Assembly: GCA_050744245.1 (NCBI GenBank) | Contig: JBOGGX010000039.1 | Coordinates: 1-19,604 of the forward strand | Direction: 5' to 3' | DNA length: 19,604 nucleotides | Origin: JBOGGX01 sp050744245 | GTDB lineage: Bacteria > Actinomycetota > Acidimicrobiia > Acidimicrobiales > JBOGGX01 | Part shown: piece by piece, positions 15,490 to 19,604 of the stretch | Layout of the letters: each line of letters starts with the position of its first letter | How positions within the stretch are numbered: position 1 is the stretch's first letter | Position numbers and translations under genes: made by a program | The notes under the pieces: generated by a model | The model's database searches: none | The model's input: only the letters and a program-made list of their open reading frames with translations | What the model was told of the DNA's origin: nothing

Positions 15490-16893
15490 CTAGAGGCCCC
15501 TCGCCATGTTGGCGAACTTGGTGTAGCGATCGAGCCAGGCCAGCCTGACCTTGCCCGTGGGACCGGAGCGGTGCTTGGCCACCAGGACCTCGGCGGTGCC
15601 CCGGTCGGGGGTCTCCGGGTTGTAGATCTCGTCGCGGTAGAGGAACACCACCACGTCGCTGTCCTGTTCGAGTGCGCCGGTCTCGCGCAGGTCGGACAGC
15701 ATCGGGCGCTTGTCGGCCCGCTGCTCGAGTTGGCGGTTGAGCTGGGCCAGGGCCATGACCGGGCATTCGAGCTCGCGGGCCAGGATCTTGAGGCTGCGGC
15801 TGATCTCGGACACCTCGACCTGACGGTTCTCGGCCCGGGCCCGCCCGGTCATGAGCTGGACGTAGTCGATGATGACCACGCCGAGCCCCCCGGTGGCGCT
15901 CTTGAGCCGGCGGGCCTTGGCCCGGATCTCGAGGACCGACACGTTGGGGTTGTCGTCGACGAAGATCGGCGCCTCGGCCAGCCTGCCGACGGCGTGGCTG
16001 ATCTGGGTCCAGTCGCCCTGGCTGAGCTTGCCCGTGCGGACCTTGGTCGAGTCGACCCTGGCCTCAGAACACATGATGCGCTGGCTCACCTCGATCTGGC
16101 TCATCTCCAGGCTGAAGATGAGCACAGGCTTGTTGGCCTGCAACGCGACATGAGTGGCCGCGCCGAGGGCGAACGACGTCTTCCCCATAGCTGGTCTGGC
16201 CCCTACTACGATGAGGTTGCTCGGCTGCATGCCGGACAGGACCTCGTCGAGGTCGGTGTAGCCGGTTGGGATGCCGGTGATGGATTCGCCCCGCTCGTAG
16301 AGCTGCTCGAGCCGGTCGAGGCTCTCCGACAGCAGGTCGCGGATGGGCGACAGGGTGTCGGCGATCCGCCGCTGGGCCACTTGGAAGACGAGGGCCTCGG
16401 CCTTGTCGACCGCCTTGGCCACGTCGTCGGGGAGGTCGTAGCCGAGCTCGGCGATCTCGCCGGCCACGCCGATCAGCCGACGCAGCAGGGCGTGCTCCTC
16501 GACGATGCGGGCGTACCTGGCCGCGCTGGTGGTGGCCGGGGTGGCGGCCTGGATCGACACCAGGGTGGCCGGCCCACCGATCGCGTCGAGCAGCCCGGCC
16601 CGGCTCAGCTCCTCGGCCACGGTGACCGGGTCGGCCGGTTCGCCTGCGGCGAACAGCGAGGTGACCGCGTCGAAGATGTGGCCGTGGGCCGGCTTGTAGA
16701 AGTCGTCGGCCGCGACCACCTCGACCGCGGCGGCGATGGCGTCGCGTGAGAGCAGCATCGCCCCCAGCAGCGACTCCTCGGCCTGGAGGTTGTGGGGCGG
16801 GACCCGGCCGACGCCCCCGCCGTCGGCGCCTCGACGACCGCCGGCGCGGTCGCCGCGCGCGAACACGGGCCGGGGAAGATCGGTGTCGCTCAT
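15490..16893 (-). CDS. dnaB: Replicative DNA helicase DnaB
   Basis: A 467-residue protein from ATG 16893 to TAG 15490; an upstream in-frame extension (to 16998) is rejected as noncoding. After a Gly/Arg-rich lead the N-terminal helical domain runs from VPPHNLQAEESLLGAML (31-47) to about 170. The RecA-type motor follows: Walker A GARPAMGKT (231-239), the catalytic SLEM glutamate at 263, Walker B VVIIDYVQLM (339-348), an LNRQLEQR segment at 385-392 and KHRSGPTG near 440-447. It unwinds DNA at the fork as a hexamer. No intein interrupts the P-loop or other motifs, although inteins are frequent in actinobacterial dnaB. It is the last gene of the rpsF cluster, 153 bases beyond tag. Confidence 0.97.
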   Translation of the reverse strand: MSDTDLPRPVFARGDRAGGRRGADGGGVGRVPPHNLQAEESLLGAMLLSRDAIAAAVEVVAADDFYKPAHGHIFDAVTSLFAAGEPADPVTVAEELSRAGLLDAIGGPATLVSIQAATPATTSAARYARIVEEHALLRRLIGVAGEIAELGYDLPDDVAKAVDKAEALVFQVAQRRIADTLSPIRDLLSESLDRLEQLYERGESITGIPTGYTDLDEVLSGMQPSNLIVVGARPAMGKTSFALGAATHVALQANKPVLIFSLEMSQIEVSQRIMCSEARVDSTKVRTGKLSQGDWTQISHAVGRLAEAPIFVDDNPNVSVLEIRAKARRLKSATGGLGVVIIDYVQLMTGRARAENRQVEVSEISRSLKILARELECPVMALAQLNRQLEQRADKRPMLSDLRETGALEQDSDVVVFLYRDEIYNPETPDRGTAEVLVAKHRSGPTGKVRLAWLDRYTKFANMARGL

Positions 16894-17046
16894 GAGCCGC
16901 CCCACCGTTGTCGACGGACCTTGGGGAAGACCAGCCCCATAACCGTGTGATTTGCGCTGTGGGTGGGTTGTGGACGGCCGATCGGCGGATGCCAACACAC
17001 GTTCGCATCATCGCCACCCTCTACGACATCGAAGCCGGGCGGCGGT

Positions 17047-17637
17047 TCAGCGATCGCGGAATGCGCAACCGGCGAGGTGGTCGTTGACCAGTCCGCACGC
17101 CTGCATCAGCGCGTACGCGGTGGTCGGCCCGATGAACCGGAAGCCGTGCCGCTTCAGGTCGCGGGCCATGGCCGTCGACTCGTCGGTGACCGACGGGACG
17201 TCGGCGACGGTGACCGGGGCCGGTCGGTCGTTCTGGTCGGGCGCGTGCGACCAGACGAGCGCGGCCACGCCGCCCGGCAGCTCGAGCGCGGCCCTGGCGT
17301 TGGCGATGGCAGCCTCGATCTTGGTCCGGTTGCGGATGATGCCGGCGTCGTCGAGCAGCCGAGCGCGGTCGGCGTCGTCGAACCCGGCGACCGTGGCGAG
17401 GTCGAAGCCGGCGAAGGCCCGCCGGAAGTGCTCGCGCTTACGCAGGATCGTGAGCCACGACAGCCCGGACTGGAACGACTCGAGCACGATGCGCTCGTAG
17501 ATCCCGGCGTCGTCACGAACGAACCGACCCCACTCGTGGTCGTGGTAGTCGACGTACTCGGGCGCGGACACGCCCCACGGGCAGCGGGGCCGGCCGTCGG
17601 CGCCGGTGACGAGGTCGGGTCCCCAGGCGGGCGCCAT
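17047..17637 (-). CDS. tag: DNA-3-methyladenine glycosylase I (Tag)
   Basis: A 196-residue protein from ATG 17637 to TGA 17047. The Tag pattern is complete: RCPWG with Cys19, YHDHEWG with His32, LESFQSGLSW with Glu53 and Trp61 (base-binding pocket), HGFRFIGPTTAYALMQACG, and NDHLAGC with His187 and Cys191. Cys19, His32, His187 and Cys191 match the zinc snap of the E. coli enzyme. It excises 3-methyladenine from alkylated DNA. It lies 56 bases after rplI and before dnaB, inside what is usually an uninterrupted rplI-dnaB neighbourhood, so it may be carried on the same transcript. Confidence 0.95.
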   Translation of the reverse strand: MAPAWGPDLVTGADGRPRCPWGVSAPEYVDYHDHEWGRFVRDDAGIYERIVLESFQSGLSWLTILRKREHFRRAFAGFDLATVAGFDDADRARLLDDAGIIRNRTKIEAAIANARAALELPGGVAALVWSHAPDQNDRPAPVTVADVPSVTDESTAMARDLKRHGFRFIGPTTAYALMQACGLVNDHLAGCAFRDR

Positions 17638-17693
17638 CTGCGGATGGGTGACGAGGTCGATCGGGGCCGAGGATGGACCGGACCGGGCCGGCC

Positions 17694-18146
17694 CTACTGG
17701 GCTTCGACCTCGACGGTGATTGGGAACTCGACGTCGGCGTGCAGCTTGGCCGTCAGCTGGTGGGTGCCGATCGACTTGATCGGCTCGTCGAGATGCAGCC
17801 GCCGCCGCTCGAGCTCGATGCCGGTCTGGGCCGCCACCGCCTCGGCCACGTCCGCGGCGGTGACCGAACCGAAGAGCCTGCCCTCTGAGCCGGCCTTGGC
17901 ATTGATCGTGATCACGGCCGGAACCAGCCGGGTGGCGACCTCCTCGGCCGCGCCGCGATCGCGTGCGTCCTTCACGTCGCGGGCCCGCCGCATCGAGGCC
18001 GCCTGCGTCTCGGCCCCGTCGGTGGCCTTCATGGCCAGGCCCTTGGGCAGCAGATAGTTGCGGGCGTAGCCGTCGGTGACGTCGAGGACGTCACCCTTCT
18101 TGCCCACGGTGTCGACGTCGCGCCGGAGGATGACCCGCACCGTCAC
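17694..18146 (-). CDS. rplI: 50S ribosomal protein bL9
   Basis: A 150-residue protein from GTG 18146 to TAG 17694. The start codon overlaps the rpsR stop as GTGA, which favours it; a GTG two codons later is possible. The N-terminal RNA-binding domain shows VILRRDVDTVGKKGDVLDV and the signature DGYARNYLLPKGLAM. A long charged helix links it to the C-terminal domain (LFGSVTAADVAEAVAAQTG). Length is normal for L9. It binds 23S rRNA near the L1 stalk and helps keep the reading frame. Translationally coupled to rpsR. Confidence 0.97.
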   Translation of the reverse strand: MTVRVILRRDVDTVGKKGDVLDVTDGYARNYLLPKGLAMKATDGAETQAASMRRARDVKDARDRGAAEEVATRLVPAVITINAKAGSEGRLFGSVTAADVAEAVAAQTGIELERRRLHLDEPIKSIGTHQLTAKLHADVEFPITVEVEAQ

Positions 18147-18574
18147 CCCTCGGCCTCGTCACCGACACCGACGTCGGGGCCGAGATCGGCCACGTCGGCG
18201 AGGTCGGCCTCGGGCGGCGCCCCGGACGGCCCGGGCGGCGGGGTGGTGGGACGCGGCGGCGGGCCGCTCGATGACGGTCCACCGCGGTCGCCCACCGAAC
18301 CACGCGGGCTGCGTTGGGTCGTGATGCGGTTGGCGTAGGGCAACAGCGCCATCTCGCGGGCGTTCTTGATCGCCCGGGCCACGTCCCGCTGCTGTTGCGC
18401 GTCGTTGCCGGTTACCCGCCTGGCCCTGATCTTGGCCCGTTCGGACATGAAGCGCCGCAGCAGGTTGACGTCCTTCCAGTCGACGTAGTCGACCGAGTCC
18501 TGGACGAGGATGCTGGTCTTCTTCTTCGCCCGCCGGGCGTTGTCCTTGTTCTTGGTGCGCGCCGGCTTGGCCAT
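18143..18574 (-). CDS. rpsR: 30S ribosomal protein bS18 with long C-terminal extension
   Basis: A 143-residue protein from ATG 18574 to TGA 18143; the ATG shares one base with the ssb stop (TGATG). The S18 core spans about residues 20-83: SILVQDSVDYVDWKDVNLLR, RFMSERAKIRARRVTGNDAQ, QQRDVARAIKNAREMALLPY. It has no zinc cysteines. Ordinary S18 ends near here, but this one continues for about 58 residues. The extension is first Gly/Ser/Pro-rich and then acidic (ADLADVADLGPDVGVGDEAE). Third positions in the extension are still mostly G or C and its stop overlaps the rplI start, so it looks translated. S18 pairs with S6 on the 30S platform. Confidence 0.95.
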   Translation of the reverse strand: MAKPARTKNKDNARRAKKKTSILVQDSVDYVDWKDVNLLRRFMSERAKIRARRVTGNDAQQQRDVARAIKNAREMALLPYANRITTQRSPRGSVGDRGGPSSSGPPPRPTTPPPGPSGAPPEADLADVADLGPDVGVGDEAEG

Positions 18575-19074
18575 CAGAAGGGCTCCTCGTCGTCGGCCTG
18601 CCCGCGGGAACCGCCGCCGGGACCACCGTCGTCGTTGCTCGCCGGGCGGCCGCCCCCGCCACCACCGCCGCCACCGCCACCACCGCCGCCACCGCCGAAC
18701 TCACCAGCGCCCTTGCGCTCGTTGCGTTCGACCTTGGCCGTGGCCCACCGCAGGCTGGGGGCGATCTCGTCGGCCACGACCTCGATCACCGACCGCTTCT
18801 CGCCCTCCTGGGTCTCCCACGAGCGCTGCTCGAGCCGGCCGGCGATGATGACCCGGCATCCCTTGGGCAGCGAGTGGGCCACGTTCTCGGCCAGGTCGCC
18901 CCAGGCGACGATGTTGAAGAAGGAGGTGCGCTCCTCCCATTCACCGCTCTGGCGGTTCTGCCAGCGGCGGTTCACGGCCAGACCCATGTTGGCCTGGGCC
19001 TGACCCGCGTTCGTGAACCGCAGCTCCGGTTCGCGGGTGAGATTTCCGATCACAGTTACCGTGTTGTCAGCCAT
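18574..19074 (-). CDS. ssb: Single-stranded DNA-binding protein
   Basis: A 166-residue protein from ATG 19074 to TGA 18574. The OB fold covers residues about 1-112: DNTVTVIGNLTREPELRFT, the WQNRQSGEWEERTSFFNIVAW segment with conserved aromatics, and GCRVIIAGRLEQRSWETQEG. A flexible tail follows with an uninterrupted run of 16 glycines (127-142), then the acidic tip DDEEPF, which recruits repair and replication partners. It protects single-stranded DNA. Its start overlaps the rpsF end by eight bases and its stop touches rpsR, so all three are co-translated. Confidence 0.97.
   Translation of the reverse strand: MADNTVTVIGNLTREPELRFTNAGQAQANMGLAVNRRWQNRQSGEWEERTSFFNIVAWGDLAENVAHSLPKGCRVIIAGRLEQRSWETQEGEKRSVIEVVADEIAPSLRWATAKVERNERKGAGEFGGGGGGGGGGGGGGGGRPASNDDGGPGGGSRGQADDEEPF
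18649..18696 (-). repeat. Glycine-codon tract in ssb containing an 18-bp tandem duplication
   Basis: Sixteen GGN codons in a row. The first twelve are two identical 18-base copies (plus strand ACCACCGCCGCCACCGCC at 18661-18678 and 18679-18696). The exact duplication points to recent slippage, so the tract length may vary between strains. Confidence 0.9.
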
Positions 19075-19432
19075 CGTTGGCTCCTCGTTGCTGGGCGGCC
19101 GTAGCCGGGGCCCGACCCGTTCCGAGACCGCGCCGGGCGACCTCGCTGTCGGGCAGGCGGATCAGCTTGTGGCGGACGACATCGTCCGCGAGACGGAGCT
19201 GACGCTCGATATCGCCGAGACCACCGCCCTCGGTGACGATCTCGTACACCGCGTAGAAACCCTCGTGGCGATGATCGATCTCGTAGGCAAGGCGGCGCTT
19301 GCCCCACCTATCGAGCGAGGCGATCGTGCCGCCTCGAGCCGCAACCTGCTCGTCGATGCGGGCCAGCGCGGTGTCGGTGCCACCGTCGTCGAGATCGGCG
19401 GCGATGATGACCATGAGCTCGTACGCACGCAT
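19067..19432 (-). CDS. rpsF: 30S ribosomal protein bS6
   Basis: A 121-residue protein. ATG 19432 (MRAYELMVIIAADL) is preferred because S6 proteins open this way, with AAGGTGA about eleven bases upstream; an in-frame GTG at 19447 would add five residues (MSDRT). Core motifs: GGTIASLDRWGKRRLAYEID and EGFYAVYEIV, then VVRHKLIRLPD. The C-terminus is Gly/Ala/Arg-rich (RAPATAAQQRGANDG) with no terminal glutamates, unlike the S6 that RimK extends in E. coli. The protein partners S18 on the 30S platform. It is the first gene of the operon and overlaps ssb by eight bases. Confidence 0.96.
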   Translation of the reverse strand: MRAYELMVIIAADLDDGGTDTALARIDEQVAARGGTIASLDRWGKRRLAYEIDHRHEGFYAVYEIVTEGGGLGDIERQLRLADDVVRHKLIRLPDSEVARRGLGTGRAPATAAQQRGANDG

Positions 19433-19447
19433 GGTGCGATCACTCAC

Positions 19448-19505
19448 CTTCCTTCGGACCCGGCCGGGCCGGGGCCCCCGTCGGGGCAGGGTCGGTTTTC
19501 TCTGG
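19448..19505 (-). promoter_or_regulatory. Structured 5' leader of rpsF
   Basis: The minus-strand leader can fold: an outer GACCC...GGGTC pair encloses CCCC-GAC-GGGG and a CCCGGCCGGG palindrome, shortly before the ribosome-binding site. Many bacteria carry an rpsF leader bound by S6:S18 for feedback control, so this is a candidate. I could not match the conserved binding element, and any GC-rich DNA folds easily. Confidence 0.3.
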
Positions 19506-19512
19506 GTCGTGC

Positions 19513-19518
19513 ATCCTA
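19513..19518 (-). promoter_or_regulatory. rpsF: Candidate -10 box for the rpsF operon
   Basis: The minus strand reads TAGGAT here (plus strand ATCCTA), a good actinobacterial -10 hexamer, about 80 bases before the rpsF start. The best -35 candidate is TGGACC with a long 19-base spacer. A second possible -10, CATACT, lies at 19558-19553. Confidence 0.4.
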
Positions 19519-19604
19519 GCGGCGCCTCCCGGTCGTGGGTCCATCCGGGGCAAGTATGCGGAACCCGTGTGAATCCGAAGCCGACTCCCGAACCGTTGGT
19601 GGAT

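Noticed and set aside
15490..16893. Intein in DnaB
   Set aside because: The protein has normal length and all motor motifs are contiguous.
16894..17046. Replication origin next to dnaB
   Set aside because: Only loose TGTGGA-like matches to a DnaA box are present, with no AT-rich unwinding stretch and no dnaA or dnaN.

Overview
This is a high-GC window with strong G/C bias at third codon positions, several GTG starts and many 1 to 14 nt gene overlaps. It looks like a chromosomal segment of an actinobacterium. A mycofactocin-coupled type SDR, an AfsR-type regulator, a SEC-C methionine aminopeptidase and the block rpsF-ssb-rpsR-rplI-(tag)-dnaB all fit Actinomycetota. An Acidimicrobiia-like lineage is my guess, not something the sequence proves. 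No tRNA, rRNA, CRISPR array, transposase or phage gene was seen.

Layout. (1) 1-139: 5' end of a minus-strand gene with Gly-X-Pro repeats, running off the left edge. (2) 294-4378: a large AfsR-like SARP/STAND/TPR regulator, translationally coupled by a GTGA overlap to an orphan D12-class adenine DNA methyltransferase. The methyltransferase tail overlaps a small convergent membrane-protein gene. (3) 4524-6933: a tight three-gene module of retropepsin-like RimB-type protease, RimK-type ATP-grasp glutamate ligase and AstE/aspartoacylase-like zinc hydrolase, followed by a membrane-anchored YceI protein. (4) 7721-7756: a perfect 36-bp palindrome between convergent genes. (5) 7806-10329: acyl-CoA dehydrogenase, a tiny zinc-ribbon protein and a divergent LysR regulator. 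(6) 10340-15320: broken DUF952 gene, PanE-type reductase, frameshifted SDR, MOSC protein, frameshifted methionine aminopeptidase, frameshifted GNAT and a frameshifted unknown gene. (7) 15490-19432 on the minus strand: dnaB, tag, rplI, rpsR, ssb, rpsF, transcribed right to left from a likely promoter near 19515.

How the genes fit together. rpsF-ssb-rpsR-rplI is a compact operon with overlapping or touching stops and starts, so S6, SSB, S18 and L9 are made together. RimK is classically the S6 C-terminal glutamate ligase. The S6 encoded here has no C-terminal glutamates, so this RimK module probably has another substrate or makes a small polyglutamylated product.

The points most worth a second look are the RimB-RimK-AstE module with its substrate mismatch, the STAND regulator/methyltransferase pair, the 36-bp palindrome, the unusually long S18 tail, and a dense cluster of single-base frame disruptions at 10.3-15.0 kb. 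That cluster is either local assembly error or real gene decay. I see no clearly new defence or mobile system; the first two items are the closest candidates.
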